Source of the DNA: DASZTV01 sp035547515
GTDB lineage: Bacteria; Actinomycetota; Actinomycetes; JAFAQI01
NCBI GenBank assembly: GCA_035547515.1
Contig: DASZUS010000045.1
Coordinates: 124,001 to 188,000, forward strand
Reading direction: 5' to 3'
Length of the DNA: 64,000 nt
Shown: one piece after another, positions 16,063-24,304 of the stretch
Layout: each line of letters opens with the position of its first letter
How positions within the stretch are numbered: position 1 is the stretch's first letter
The notes under the pieces: model-generated
Told to the model about the DNA's origin: nothing
Database searches by the model: none
What the model saw: the letters and a program-made list of their open reading frames with translations, nothing else
Translations under genes and position numbers: made by a program

Positions 16063-17511
16063 TCAGCGCGTGACTGCGACGAGGTCGGCACCGGCGGCCC
16101 CAGCCACGTCTCGGCCCACCAACGCGGTGGCGTGCGACCCGCTCGCGGTGAGCGCCTCACCGGTGTTGCCGATCGAGAACTGCTTGGTCGTCGTGGCGCC
16201 GGGCGCGTAGACCGTCAGCAGTGCGGTGTCGCTCGGCTGATGGGCGAGGAACTTGGTGATGTCCTGGGTCCCCCAGAGCAGGAACGTCCCCGCCGCCCCT
16301 GAGGCTGCGAGCAGGCCGTTGCTGCTGGTCTGGTCGGAGCCCGCGACGGTGTCGGTGTCGACGAGCGCCGGGTCCGTCCAGCCGGTCGGGCCGTACGACG
16401 CGGTGTACAGGCTGAGGCTCGTCGAGTCGGAGGCGGCGGCGGTCTTCACCCAGTACTCGGCCAGGCCCGCGTCGCTGACGAGGAAGGTCTCGTCGTCGGC
16501 GATCCCGAGCGATGAGATGTCCCGGCTGGTGCTCGCCCATGGCCCAGTGGCGGTCTTGGTCAACACGTACGCAGTCTTGCCCTCGTCGTCCTTCCAGATG
16601 ATGGCGGCAGCACCGCTCGGTGCCATCTGGACCGACTCGACCCCGAGCCGGTACTGCGGCGCCGGCACGAGGTTCACGACCTTGCCCACCTTGCCGCCGG
16701 CACCGACGCTGGTGCGCTGCAGCCGGGTGTCGGAGCCAGAGCGGTCCTGGAAGTAGGTCCACCCCCATGCGGCGATGACGCTGCCCTTGCCGTCGATCGC
16801 TGCCTTCACATCAGCGGCGCCGGTCCCCGCGTGCGTCTTGCCCTGGTAGGTCGGCAGAGCGTTGCTCGACACCCGACGCGCTGGCCCCCACTTGCCCGCC
16901 GGCGTGAGCTTGCGGATGTAGGCGACGCTCAGCTTCGGCCTAGCCGGGTTGACCTTGACGTACTTGCTGCCGGCCAGCACGCCGTAGCCGTTCGGAGCGC
17001 TGGCGAACGACGTCGCATCGAATCCCGAGGAACCCGGAACCACCCGGTTCGCCGTCCACTTCGAGCCGCTGTGCACGGCGTAGTGGACCGTCCCCGTACC
17101 GATGCCGAGCGTCCAGATCGCCGTCGCGCGGCCGGTGCTGGAGATGTCGGCGAAGAAGCGGCCGTTGTGCACGTTCTTCGCGAGGACGTGAGGCGCGCTC
17201 CACGCCTTGCCGGGCGCCCGGGTCGCTGCGAGGTAGCGGTAGCTCCTGCCTTGCAGCGCGCTCCAGACTGCGATCGACGCGCCGCTCGGACTCGTCGCGA
17301 CCGCGGACGCGCCGGAGATCGTGTTGGACTGCAGATGGCCGAGAACCGTCGGCGTGCTCCAGTCGGTCGGCGTCGCGGCGCCAGCCGGGCTTGCGCTCAA
17401 CGAGAGTGCGGCTGCCGCGAGCAGGCTGACGGAGGCGATCTTCACGCTCCACGAAGCGCGAGACGTACGCGCGGCGTTACAACGGCGTGGGCTGCAGTCG
17501 ATCTTGATCAC
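16063..17511 (-). CDS. Secreted protein with repeated IW-containing blades, unknown function
   Basis: A 482-residue exported protein. A signal peptide follows a 22-residue basic lead (hydrophobic VSLLAAAALSLSASPAGA); a shorter start at the GTG at 17445 would give a conventional signal sequence. The mature part has recurring units with ATSPSGASIAVW, SSTGRATAIWT, GKGSVIAAWGW and APSGAAAIIWK, the pattern of beta-propeller-like secreted actinobacterial proteins. No catalytic motif is seen. The GTG at 17511 overlaps the arsC stop (GTGA), so it appears translationally coupled to the arsenic operon, although nothing in the product suggests arsenic handling. Confidence 0.75.
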   Translation of the reverse strand: MIKIDCSPRRCNAARTSRASWSVKIASVSLLAAAALSLSASPAGAATPTDWSTPTVLGHLQSNTISGASAVATSPSGASIAVWSALQGRSYRYLAATRAPGKAWSAPHVLAKNVHNGRFFADISSTGRATAIWTLGIGTGTVHYAVHSGSKWTANRVVPGSSGFDATSFASAPNGYGVLAGSKYVKVNPARPKLSVAYIRKLTPAGKWGPARRVSSNALPTYQGKTHAGTGAADVKAAIDGKGSVIAAWGWTYFQDRSGSDTRLQRTSVGAGGKVGKVVNLVPAPQYRLGVESVQMAPSGAAAIIWKDDEGKTAYVLTKTATGPWASTSRDISSLGIADDETFLVSDAGLAEYWVKTAAASDSTSLSLYTASYGPTGWTDPALVDTDTVAGSDQTSSNGLLAASGAAGTFLLWGTQDITKFLAHQPSDTALLTVYAPGATTTKQFSIGNTGEALTASGSHATALVGRDVAGAAGADLVAVTR

Positions 17512-17924
17512 ATGTCCATAGTGCCGGGGACCAGCTCGGCGACCAGCTCCTTCACCCGCCGGTCGATCTCGTCGCGGATCGGCCGGACGTCCTCGACTGC
17601 CAGTCCGGCGGGGTCAGTCAGCTGCCAGTCGAGGTAGCGCTTGCCGGGAAAGATCGGGCAGGCCTCGCCGCACCCCATCGTGATCACCACGTCGGCGGCT
17701 TCGACCGCGTCCCGCTCTAGCAACTTGGGGCGCGCGCCGGTCAGGTCGACGCCGATCTCCCTCATGACCTCGACGACCGCAGGGTTCAGCTCGCCGGCGG
17801 GCGCCGACCCAGCGCTGACGACATCGACCCGGCCCGCCGCGTGGCGCTCCAGCAGCGCCGCGGCCATCTGGGATCGCCCGGCGTTGTGCACGCAGACGAA
17901 CAGCACCCGCGGCCGGTCAGGCAC
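17508..17924 (-). CDS. arsC: Arsenate reductase, low-molecular-weight phosphatase type
   Basis: Reduces arsenate to arsenite using a cysteine-based relay. The 138-residue protein starts VPDRPRVLFVCVHNAGRSQMA, whose P-loop CVHNAGRS holds the nucleophilic Cys. A later region with MGCGEACPIFPGKRYLDW supplies further Cys, and the loop LTDPAG carries the general-acid Asp. The GTG at 17924 was chosen: it overlaps the aquaporin stop by eight bases and is where homology starts. Third gene of arsR-aqp-arsC; arsenite produced here would leave through the aquaporin, as described for the rhizobial arsR-aqpS-arsC operon. Confidence 0.92.
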   Translation of the reverse strand: MPDRPRVLFVCVHNAGRSQMAAALLERHAAGRVDVVSAGSAPAGELNPAVVEVMREIGVDLTGARPKLLERDAVEAADVVITMGCGEACPIFPGKRYLDWQLTDPAGLAVEDVRPIRDEIDRRVKELVAELVPGTMDM

Positions 17925-18645
17925 GAACGCTCCGATCGACGTGCGGGACCACGATCTCGTCGGCGACGGTCTCCGCACTCGGGTAGAGCAGTGCCAGCAG
18001 ACCAAGGCCGAGTACGGCGCCGACCAGCTGAGCGGCGACGAAACCTGGGACCGAGACGGGGGCGATGCCCGCGAAGGTGTTGGTGAAGGCGCGACCGATG
18101 GTGACCGCCGGGTTGGCGAACGAGGTCGAGGAAGTGAAGAAGTACGCGCCGCCGATGTAGGCCCCGACCGCCCACGGCGTCTGGCTGGTCTTGTCGGACT
18201 TGGCGAGCGCGAAGATCACGAGCAACAGGCCCACTGTCGCGACGGCCTCGCCGAGCCAGAGATGCGGGCTGCTGCGGTGGTGCTGGGACCAGGAGACGAT
18301 CGGCTCGGCGAACATGCCGTCTGCGAGCATCGCGCCGCCGACTGCCCCGACGCTCTGCGCGACCGCGTAGCCGACAAGCTCGCGCCCGGCCAGTCCACGC
18401 CCGCTCCGGCGCGCGAGCCAGAAGTCGGCGAGTGAGACAACCGGGTTGAAGTGCGCTCCGCTGAGCGGTCCGAACACCAGGATCAAGATCGCCAGCGCCG
18501 CGGCCGTCGCTAACGCGTTCTCGAGCAGCTGCAGGCCGGCATCGCTGCTCAACGTCTGCGCGGCGATGCCCGACCCGACGACCGCCATCACGAGCAGGCC
18601 GGTCCCGAGGAACTCCGCCAGCAGCCGCCTCGCGTACGGGTTCAT
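17917..18645 (-). CDS. aqpS: MIP-family aquaglyceroporin, AqpS-like arsenite channel
   Basis: A six-helix channel of 242 residues. The two half-helix pore motifs are HFNPVVSLADF (NPV in place of NPA) and FANPAVTIGR, the second followed by the usual pore Arg. In Sinorhizobium an aquaporin between arsR and arsC lets arsenite flow out down its gradient, so the reductase-channel pair gives arsenate resistance without a pump. The same arrangement here supports that role. The ATG at 18645 shares one base with the arsR stop (TGATG), indicating translational coupling. A general glycerol or water role is a weaker alternative. Confidence 0.88.
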   Translation of the reverse strand: MNPYARRLLAEFLGTGLLVMAVVGSGIAAQTLSSDAGLQLLENALATAAALAILILVFGPLSGAHFNPVVSLADFWLARRSGRGLAGRELVGYAVAQSVGAVGGAMLADGMFAEPIVSWSQHHRSSPHLWLGEAVATVGLLLVIFALAKSDKTSQTPWAVGAYIGGAYFFTSSTSFANPAVTIGRAFTNTFAGIAPVSVPGFVAAQLVGAVLGLGLLALLYPSAETVADEIVVPHVDRSVRA

Positions 18646-18998
18646 CAGGCGGTGACGCGGTCGGTGAAGAGGTTGCCGACCGCCTCCAGGGCGCCGCGCT
18701 CGGCGCGATACCAGACCCAGGTGCCGCGGCGTTCGCAATCCACGAGGCCGGCATCGCGCAGCACCTTCAGGTGGTGGGAGATGGTCGGCTGCGACACGTC
18801 GAACGGGGACGTCAGGTCACAGACGCAGGCCTCGTCAGTAGCCGCGATCAGCGACATCAGACGCAACCTGGTCGGGTCGGCGAGCGCCTTGAGCAGCCCG
18901 GCGATCTTGTCTGCTTGCTCGGCACTCATCGGCTCGACGCCGATCGGCGCGCAGCAACCCAGCACGTCCTCACCGCGCTCGGCTTTCAACTTCGACAT
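18645..18998 (-). CDS. arsR: ArsR/SmtB-family arsenic-responsive repressor
   Basis: A 117-residue winged-helix repressor. The helix-turn-helix is FDVSQPTISHHLKVLRDAGLV and the start of the same helix carries EACVCDLTSPF, the CxC arsenite-binding pair of classic ArsR proteins; an extra CC lies at the N-terminus (LGCCAPIG). Binding As(III) releases it from DNA. The ATG at 18998 gives the expected length. It heads the arsR-aqp-arsC operon and is divergent from arsI/cadI, with the direct repeats at 19010-19069 as likely operators. Confidence 0.93.
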   Translation of the reverse strand: MSKLKAERGEDVLGCCAPIGVEPMSAEQADKIAGLLKALADPTRLRLMSLIAATDEACVCDLTSPFDVSQPTISHHLKVLRDAGLVDCERRGTWVWYRAERGALEAVGNLFTDRVTA

Positions 18999-19009
18999 CC
19001 GTCTATGTT

Positions 19010-19069
19010 GACAGAAGTCGATACAGCCGGCAAGGTTGTGCAACAGCTTGATTCGACAGATATCGATAC
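19010..19069. promoter_or_regulatory. Candidate ArsR operators, two direct repeats
   Basis: The 87-bp gap between arsR and arsI holds two 15-base copies, GACAGAAGTCGATAC (19010-19024) and GACAGATATCGATAC (19055-19069), identical at 13 positions and 45 bases apart. The second includes a TATCGATA palindrome. One copy lies near each divergent start, as expected for repression of both arms by ArsR. Confidence 0.6.
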
Positions 19070-19085
19070 GATTTTCGGGAGCACC

Positions 19086-19592
19086 ATGTCGCGAGTCCAG
19101 CTCGCCCTCAACGTCGACGACCTCGAGCAGGCAATCGACTTCTACAGCACGCTCTTCGGTACGACGCCGGCCAAGCGGCGCCCGGGCTACGCCAACTTCG
19201 CGATCGCCGAGCCGCCGTTGAAGCTCGTCCTGCTGGAGAACCCCGGCAGCGGTGGCACGCTCAACCACCTGGGTGTCGAGGTGGACAGCTCCGACGCCGT
19301 CGAGCAGCATCAGCAGCGCCTTGCCGACCACGGCCTCGTGGCAGGCAAGGAGTCAAGCGTCGACTGCTGCTACGCGGTCCAGGACAAGTTCTGGGTCACC
19401 GCCCCCGACGGGGAGCAGTGGGAGCACTACGTCGTGCTTGCCGACTCCCACGCCGAGCTCGAAGGCAACACCGACATCTCGCTGTCGATGGTCGACGGCG
19501 ACGCCACCTGCTGCGCCAGCACCGTCGCTCAGGTGATGCCTGCTGCCGGCCAGGGGTCGGCCGGCAAGGTCTCCGGCGCGCCGAGCAGGTAG
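19086..19592 (+). CDS. arsI: ArsI/CadI-type vicinal-oxygen-chelate dioxygenase (C-As lyase family)
   Basis: A glyoxalase-fold metalloprotein of 168 residues. It begins MSRVQLALNVDDLEQAIDFY and carries the VOC metal ligands Gln5, His61 (LNHLGVEV) and Glu113 (QWEHYVV). The vicinal cysteine pair Cys94-Cys95 (SSVDCCYAVQDKFW) is the trivalent-organoarsenical-binding feature of ArsI, and another CC lies near the C-terminus. ArsI cleaves the C-As bond of methylarsenite; the mycobacterial homologue is known as cadmium-induced CadI. Its position opposite arsR supports an arsenic role. The 3' end overlaps the convergent permease gene by 64 bp. Confidence 0.88.
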   Translation: MSRVQLALNVDDLEQAIDFYSTLFGTTPAKRRPGYANFAIAEPPLKLVLLENPGSGGTLNHLGVEVDSSDAVEQHQQRLADHGLVAGKESSVDCCYAVQDKFWVTAPDGEQWEHYVVLADSHAELEGNTDISLSMVDGDATCCASTVAQVMPAAGQGSAGKVSGAPSR

Positions 19593-20311
19593 ACGACCAG
19601 GACGGCGACGATCGTCTGGGCCGCGAGGATTGCCGCCAGCACGACGAGCTGGAACCGCGCGGCCTGGATCGGGTTCGCACCGCCGAGCAACGCGCCGATG
19701 AACGCGCCGGGCAGGGTGACGACCCCGGTCGTACGGGTCTGGTCGATGGCCGGCACGAGGGCTTCCGCGGCAGCGCGGCGGCCGATGTCGCGGATCGCCT
19801 GGCGGGCAGTCGCGCCGATCGACAGCCACGCCTCGACCTCGTCGCGGCGCGAGATCAGCCCCGACAGCAGGTTCCTTCCCGACAGGGTGGCGGCAGTCAT
19901 CGTGTTGCCGATCACGATGCCGCTCAGCGCGACCACGTAGCGCGCGCTGAAGGGAAGCACGCCGAGCGCGAAGACGACGCCGAGCGCGACAACAGACCCG
20001 CAGACACACGCGATGACAGCGGCGCGCCGTCCGCCCTGGAGGCCGGCCAGCCGGTGTCCCGCGGTCCAGGTCGCGGTCGCCAGCATGACGACGATCACCG
20101 CGGCAGCTGTCGGCGGCGCGGACAGCACGCCGCGCAGCGCGAGGCCGACCGCGGCCAGCTGGATCGTGCCGCGGAGGATCGCCAGCAGCGGCGCCCAGCG
20201 CAGCGGCACCTGCGCCGTACGCAGCACGGCGTACGTCACCGCCAGCAGGACGGCGACGCCGACGCCGAGGTGGATGAGCTGGCTACCGGTGATCGACCCA
20301 GCAGCGGTCAC
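19529..20311 (-). CDS. FetB/UPF0014-family membrane permease
   Basis: A membrane protein of 260 residues with about seven helices. It has the family signatures SGIVIGNTMTAATLSGRN and LPGAFIGALLGGANPIQAARFQ. In Escherichia coli FetB is the permease of the FetAB ABC exporter implicated in iron homeostasis and peroxide resistance. No ATPase partner (FetA) is next to it here, so it must either work with an unlinked ATPase or in another way. Start GTG at 20311. Transport direction and substrate cannot be told from sequence. Confidence 0.85.
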   Translation of the reverse strand: MTAAGSITGSQLIHLGVGVAVLLAVTYAVLRTAQVPLRWAPLLAILRGTIQLAAVGLALRGVLSAPPTAAAVIVVMLATATWTAGHRLAGLQGGRRAAVIACVCGSVVALGVVFALGVLPFSARYVVALSGIVIGNTMTAATLSGRNLLSGLISRRDEVEAWLSIGATARQAIRDIGRRAAAEALVPAIDQTRTTGVVTLPGAFIGALLGGANPIQAARFQLVVLAAILAAQTIVAVLVVYLLGAPETLPADPWPAAGIT

Positions 20312-20371
20312 GGGGTCAGCATGCCGTCAGGACGTGATCACGGCGAGAACCGGTGCCTCCCGACAGGTCTG

Positions 20372-21259
20372 CTAGCCGGGCTCGGCCGCCAGCTCGTCCG
20401 TGCCGTGCACGCCAAGGCGCGAGGCCTGGTGAGCAGCCTCGGCGTGCGGGTGGACCGCCGCGGGCGAGTCCGGGTCGCGCTCGCGTCGCGCCAGGACGGT
20501 GACGAGGCCCGTCATGACGATCGCCAAGCTGCCCCACACGATGAAGCGATAGACGCCGAGCCCGCCGGCGTTGCGCGGGTAGTCGAACCAGTCCGCGAAC
20601 GACGCGCCGAGCGGTCGGGTCAGCACGTAGGCGCACCAGAAGGTCGTGATCGGGCTGGCGCCGAGGCGGTAGGCGATCGCAGGCAGCGTGATCGCTCCGC
20701 AGAACAGCATGGCGGAGCTGAAGAAGCCGAGGTGCAGGCTCGTGGCAGTCCAGTCACCAGTCGCGGTGCCCAGCGCGAACGTCGCGAGGACGGTCGACCA
20801 GTAGAAGTGCTCGCGGCGTCGCGTGTCGATGCTGTGGATCGACAGCGTGCGCTCGTTGGCCCACCAGCGCCAGAACACCAGCCCGAGCACGATCGCGTAG
20901 AAGATCGTGACCAGCCAGTACGGCGCACCGAAGAACTGGTGCGGCGCGTCGGCTGCCATCGTGCCGAACGTCGCCACCATGGCGATCGCAAACCAGTAGA
21001 CGCCGGTGGTGTAGCGGGTGGTCCGGAACTGCCAGCGCAGGGCCACGACGAACGCGACCAGTGCCAGCACCGAGCCGGCTCCCGCCGCGATCAGGTTGCT
21101 CGGGCCATCGAGAAAGTCCGCGAGCGCCTCGCCCATCGCCGTGCTGCAGATCTTGATCGCCCAGAACAGCAAGGTGATCTCGGGCACCTTGATGGCCAGC
21201 GGCGTCACCCCTTTGGTGTCGACCAGCCGGCCAAGAGCACGCGTGAAGCGATATCGCAC
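20372..21259 (-). CDS. COG4705/DUF347-type membrane protein
   Basis: A 295-residue integral membrane protein with about eight to nine helices arranged as repeated DUF347 units: KVPEITLLFWAIKICSTAMG, ATFALGTATGDWTATSLHLG and FWCAYVLTRPLGASFADWF share the pattern (E/T)xxFW(A)xxxxxT(xx)GDxxAD. The family is uncharacterised. The GTG at 21259 was chosen because GAGG lies 6 bases upstream and homology begins soon after. It stands alone on its strand between the permease and the sensor kinase; the 231-bp gap to the kinase has no feature I can name. Confidence 0.78.
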   Translation of the reverse strand: MRYRFTRALGRLVDTKGVTPLAIKVPEITLLFWAIKICSTAMGEALADFLDGPSNLIAAGAGSVLALVAFVVALRWQFRTTRYTTGVYWFAIAMVATFGTMAADAPHQFFGAPYWLVTIFYAIVLGLVFWRWWANERTLSIHSIDTRRREHFYWSTVLATFALGTATGDWTATSLHLGFFSSAMLFCGAITLPAIAYRLGASPITTFWCAYVLTRPLGASFADWFDYPRNAGGLGVYRFIVWGSLAIVMTGLVTVLARRERDPDSPAAVHPHAEAAHQASRLGVHGTDELAAEPG

Positions 21260-21490
21260 GAGAGACCTCGAATAGCGAGAGGGAGGGTGGCCTGCGCGGC
21301 TTGACGCACGCGCCATCGGACTCCAGAAGGGTACGGGCGAAGCGCAGCCGGAAGCGTCAACCAAAGGTCGTATCTGGGCCGTCGGCGTTCATCCGGGCGA
21401 CCGAGGAGAAAGCCGCCACGGGTGTGATCGGCTCGGGCCGATGAACTGTGCTCGACCGCCGTACCCGGCAAGCTCTGCAACGCTAGATGC

Positions 21491-22717
21491 GTGACGGGCC
21501 GCGCCGTGCAGAGTGACCAGCTCGAGACCGGTCTCTGGCATCCGCTGGACGCGCTCGCCCGGTTCTCACACCGCCGGCCGCTGCTGTTCGACATCTCCCT
21601 GGCGCTGATCGTCGACGTCGTGGCATCAGGCCAGCTGCTGGTCGGCGGCGAGAGCCGGTGGTGGGTGTGGCTGCTGGGTCAGTTGCTCGTGCTGCCACTG
21701 GTCGCCCGCCGGCGCAACCCGATGGTGGTGTTCGGGCTGCTGGCGGTGATCGCGTTCGTCCAGTGGCTGACGCACGTCCCGCTCGCCGCCGACGCGGGCC
21801 TGCTGGTCGCCCTGTACACGGTTGCCGCGCGCGAGTCGCAGCTGCGGGCGCTGGGGGCGGCCGGCGTACTCGAGATCGGGGTCGTGCTCGCCTCGGTGCG
21901 CTTCGCACCCGCGAGGGACGGCCTGCTCGGGTCGCTGGCGTTCCTGACCGGCATGGTCTGTGCGGCCTTATTCGGCGGCATCGCGTTGAGCACCCACCGC
22001 GCCTACCTGGCGTCGTTGATGGACCGCACCCGCCAACTCGAGCTCGAACGCGACCAGCAGGCCCAGCTCGCGGCGACCGCCGAACGCACGCGGATCGCCC
22101 GCGAGATGCACGACATCGTCGCCCACAGCCTCTCGGTGATGGTCGCGCTCGCGGACGGCGCAGGGTTGAGCAACCGCGACGGGTCGCCGGAGTCGACCGA
22201 GGCGATGCGGAAGGTCTCCGAGACCGGCCGGGAGGCGCTCGGCGAGATGCGCCGTCTCCTCGGTGTCTTGCGTGACGGCGCCGGCGCAGTTGGGCGGGCG
22301 CCGCAACCGAGCCTGGACCTGCTCCCCGACCTCGTCGATCAGGTCCGGGCGGCGGGACTGCCGGTCGAGCTCCACACCCTCGGCAAGCCAAGACCGCTTC
22401 CCGCGACGGCGGAGGCCACGGCGTACCGGATCGTGCAGGAGGGGTTGACCAACACGCTGAAGCACGCCGTGGACCCGACCGCTGTCTCGTTGACCGTGCG
22501 CTGGTCCGAGGCTGAGCTCTGCATCGAGATCACTGATGACGGCCGGGCACCGCAGACGAGTGCGACCACGGGTCACGGGATCACCGGCATGGCGGAACGA
22601 GCGGCGCTGTTCGGCGGGTCGCTGTCCGCGGGCCCGCTCGGGCAGAGCGGATGGCAGGTCACCGCGGTCTTGCCGCTGCAACGCAGTGACCTCGATCGGT
22701 CGGGGTCCAGGCGGTGA
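21491..22717 (+). CDS. Sensor histidine kinase, HisKA_3/NarL-associated type
   Basis: A 408-residue kinase with five or six N-terminal transmembrane helices (about 33-168), a short coiled region and the HisKA_3 dimerisation helix ERTRIAREMHDIVAHSLSVM with phospho-acceptor His207. The ATPase domain has IVQEGLTNTLKHA (N box) and TGHGITGMAERAALFGG (G box). The N-terminal architecture resembles DesK-type membrane sensors. The GTG start lies at 21491, and the stop overlaps the regulator's start (GTGA, 22714-22717). The stimulus is unknown. Confidence 0.9.
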   Translation: MTGRAVQSDQLETGLWHPLDALARFSHRRPLLFDISLALIVDVVASGQLLVGGESRWWVWLLGQLLVLPLVARRRNPMVVFGLLAVIAFVQWLTHVPLAADAGLLVALYTVAARESQLRALGAAGVLEIGVVLASVRFAPARDGLLGSLAFLTGMVCAALFGGIALSTHRAYLASLMDRTRQLELERDQQAQLAATAERTRIAREMHDIVAHSLSVMVALADGAGLSNRDGSPESTEAMRKVSETGREALGEMRRLLGVLRDGAGAVGRAPQPSLDLLPDLVDQVRAAGLPVELHTLGKPRPLPATAEATAYRIVQEGLTNTLKHAVDPTAVSLTVRWSEAELCIEITDDGRAPQTSATTGHGITGMAERAALFGGSLSAGPLGQSGWQVTAVLPLQRSDLDRSGSRR

Positions 22718-23418
22718 GCATCTCCGTGCTCCTGGTCGACGACCAGCCGTTGCTGCGTACCGGGTTCCGGATGGTCCTTCACGCCACGGACGACATCAAG
22801 GTGGTGGGCGAGGCCGCGGATGGGTCGGCGGCGGTGCGAGAGGTCGGCCGGCACCGCCCGGACGTCGTACTGATGGATGTCCGGATGCCAGGCCTCGACG
22901 GCATCGAGGCGACCCGCCAGATCGTGGCGTCAGGCTCGCCGTCGAAGGTGCTGATCCTCACGACGTTCGACCTCGACGAGTACGCGTTCGCCGGGCTGCG
23001 CGCCGGCGCCAGCGGGTTCCTGCTCAAAGACGTGCCGCCCGGTGAGCTTGTCGCGGCGATCCGCGCCGTCGCAAACGGTGACGCGGTGGTGTCGCCGCGG
23101 ATCACCCGGGAGCTTCTCGACCGCTACGCCGCCCGGCTGCCCGACCCTTCGACCGCCCCGGATCGCGAGGTCCACCCGATCGTCGCCGCGCTGACGGACC
23201 GCGAGGTCGAGGTGGTGCTGGCGCTGTCCCGCGGGCTGTCCAACGCGGAGATCGCTCGAGAGCTCGGCCTTTCGCAGGCGACCGTGAAGACACATGTGAC
23301 GCGGATCCTGGCGAAGCTGAACCTTCGGGACCGGGTGCAGCTCGTGGTGCTGGCCTACGAGCAGCGCCTGGTCGAACCTGGCCGACCCGCGCGCGACGAC
23401 GTACATCGGAAGTCGTAA
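22714..23418 (+). CDS. NarL/LuxR-family response regulator
   Basis: A 234-residue response regulator coupled to the preceding kinase. The receiver domain has acidic residues VDDQ (9-11), phospho-acceptor Asp55 (VVLMDVRMPG) and the Lys of FLLKDVPPG. The C-terminal LuxR-type helix-turn-helix reads LTDREVEVVLALSRGLSNAE, then IARELGLSQATVKTHVTRIL. Targets are unknown; the DUF2231 gene about 100 bp downstream on the same strand is the nearest candidate. Confidence 0.92.
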   Translation: MSISVLLVDDQPLLRTGFRMVLHATDDIKVVGEAADGSAAVREVGRHRPDVVLMDVRMPGLDGIEATRQIVASGSPSKVLILTTFDLDEYAFAGLRAGASGFLLKDVPPGELVAAIRAVANGDAVVSPRITRELLDRYAARLPDPSTAPDREVHPIVAALTDREVEVVLALSRGLSNAEIARELGLSQATVKTHVTRILAKLNLRDRVQLVVLAYEQRLVEPGRPARDDVHRKS

Positions 23419-23521
23419 TCACGACAACCTGCGTGCGACCGACGGACGACCCAGCGCAAGATCCTCACCCGTAGGGTCGGTCTTTCGAAGACTGCGACGG
23501 TCACCTTTCTTTGGAGGTTCG

Positions 23522-24118
23522 TTGACCGGCCACAACAGCCCGGTGAGCTCGGGGACTGCGCTCGGCCTCAGCACGATCAACGGGCTGCCCGCTCACGTGC
23601 TGCTCGTCCACCTCGTCGTGGTGTTCGTACCGCTGTCCGGCATAGTCCTGATCGTCGCCGCAGTTCGCGACAGCGCTGCTCGGCGTCTGGGCATCTGGCT
23701 TCCGCTGCTTGCGGCGGTGGCGTTCCTGTCCGTGCTCGCGGCGATGAACGCGGGTGGCTGGCTGCAGAGCCACGTGGCCAACACCGCGCTGGTCCGCAAG
23801 CACACTCAGATCGCAGGGCAGCTCTGGCCGTTCTCCGCTGCGGTCCTGCTGCTTGCGCTGGTGGTCTGGTGGCGGCGCGGGCGCACGCAGAACATGGGGG
23901 CCGATGCGCCCGCTGACGCCGCCCGGTCCGGCTGGCGAGCCCTCGCTCCGCTCGATGCCGTCGTCCTCGTGGCGTGTGTGGTGATTGCGGCGGGGTCGAT
24001 CGTCGAGGTGTACCGGATCGGCGACTCCGGCTCACGCGCCGCCTGGCACAACCACTTCAGCGCCGCAGCGACCGCAGAGCGGCCAATCGCTCACGCGGCT
24101 CTTGGCCGGAATGACTAG
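23522..24118 (+). CDS. DUF2231 membrane protein
   Basis: A 198-residue membrane protein with four helices and the DUF2231 pattern: INGLPAHVLLVHLVVVFVPL (early PxHxxLVHF-type motif), a second helix pair, and a C-terminal helix ending EVYRIGDSGSRAAWH, close to the family's GhxGAxxxW end. Function is unknown. The TTG at 23522 is preceded by GGAGG at 23513-23517 with a 4-base gap, so it is preferred over later GTG codons. After the TAG stop the same frame stays open for another 49 codons (see the next entry). Confidence 0.75.
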   Translation: MTGHNSPVSSGTALGLSTINGLPAHVLLVHLVVVFVPLSGIVLIVAAVRDSAARRLGIWLPLLAAVAFLSVLAAMNAGGWLQSHVANTALVRKHTQIAGQLWPFSAAVLLLALVVWWRRGRTQNMGADAPADAARSGWRALAPLDAVVLVACVVIAAGSIVEVYRIGDSGSRAAWHNHFSAAATAERPIAHAALGRND

Positions 24119-24268
24119 GGACGAACTACCCGAGATCGCTATGGATCGATCTCGCTGGCCGACGCACGATGTGTCCGCGACATTCCGTATTGGGACTTTC
24201 GGGCGTCCTGCTCGACGGGTTCCGAGTTCGGTAGCGACGGCACCTACACGGTGACGGGCTCCGGCTGA
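24119..24268 (+). other. In-frame open tail after the DUF2231 stop, possible gene remnant
   Basis: The 186-bp gap before the Rhs gene contains an open stretch in frame with the upstream gene but beyond its stop. It encodes ...YWDFRASCSTGSEFG and ends SDGTYTVTGSG, which reads like the C-terminus of a secreted Gly/Ser/Thr-rich protein. There is no start codon with a ribosome site. It may be the end of a gene lost when the Rhs cassette arrived. Confidence 0.3.
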
Positions 24269-24304
24269 GCGTCGCTTTCGCGTCGTTCTGCTGGAGGATT
24301 TTCC

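Noticed and set aside
19418..21304. A 628-codon plus-strand frame across fetB and the DUF347 gene
   Set aside because: Composition of an antisense shadow; both opposite genes are well supported.
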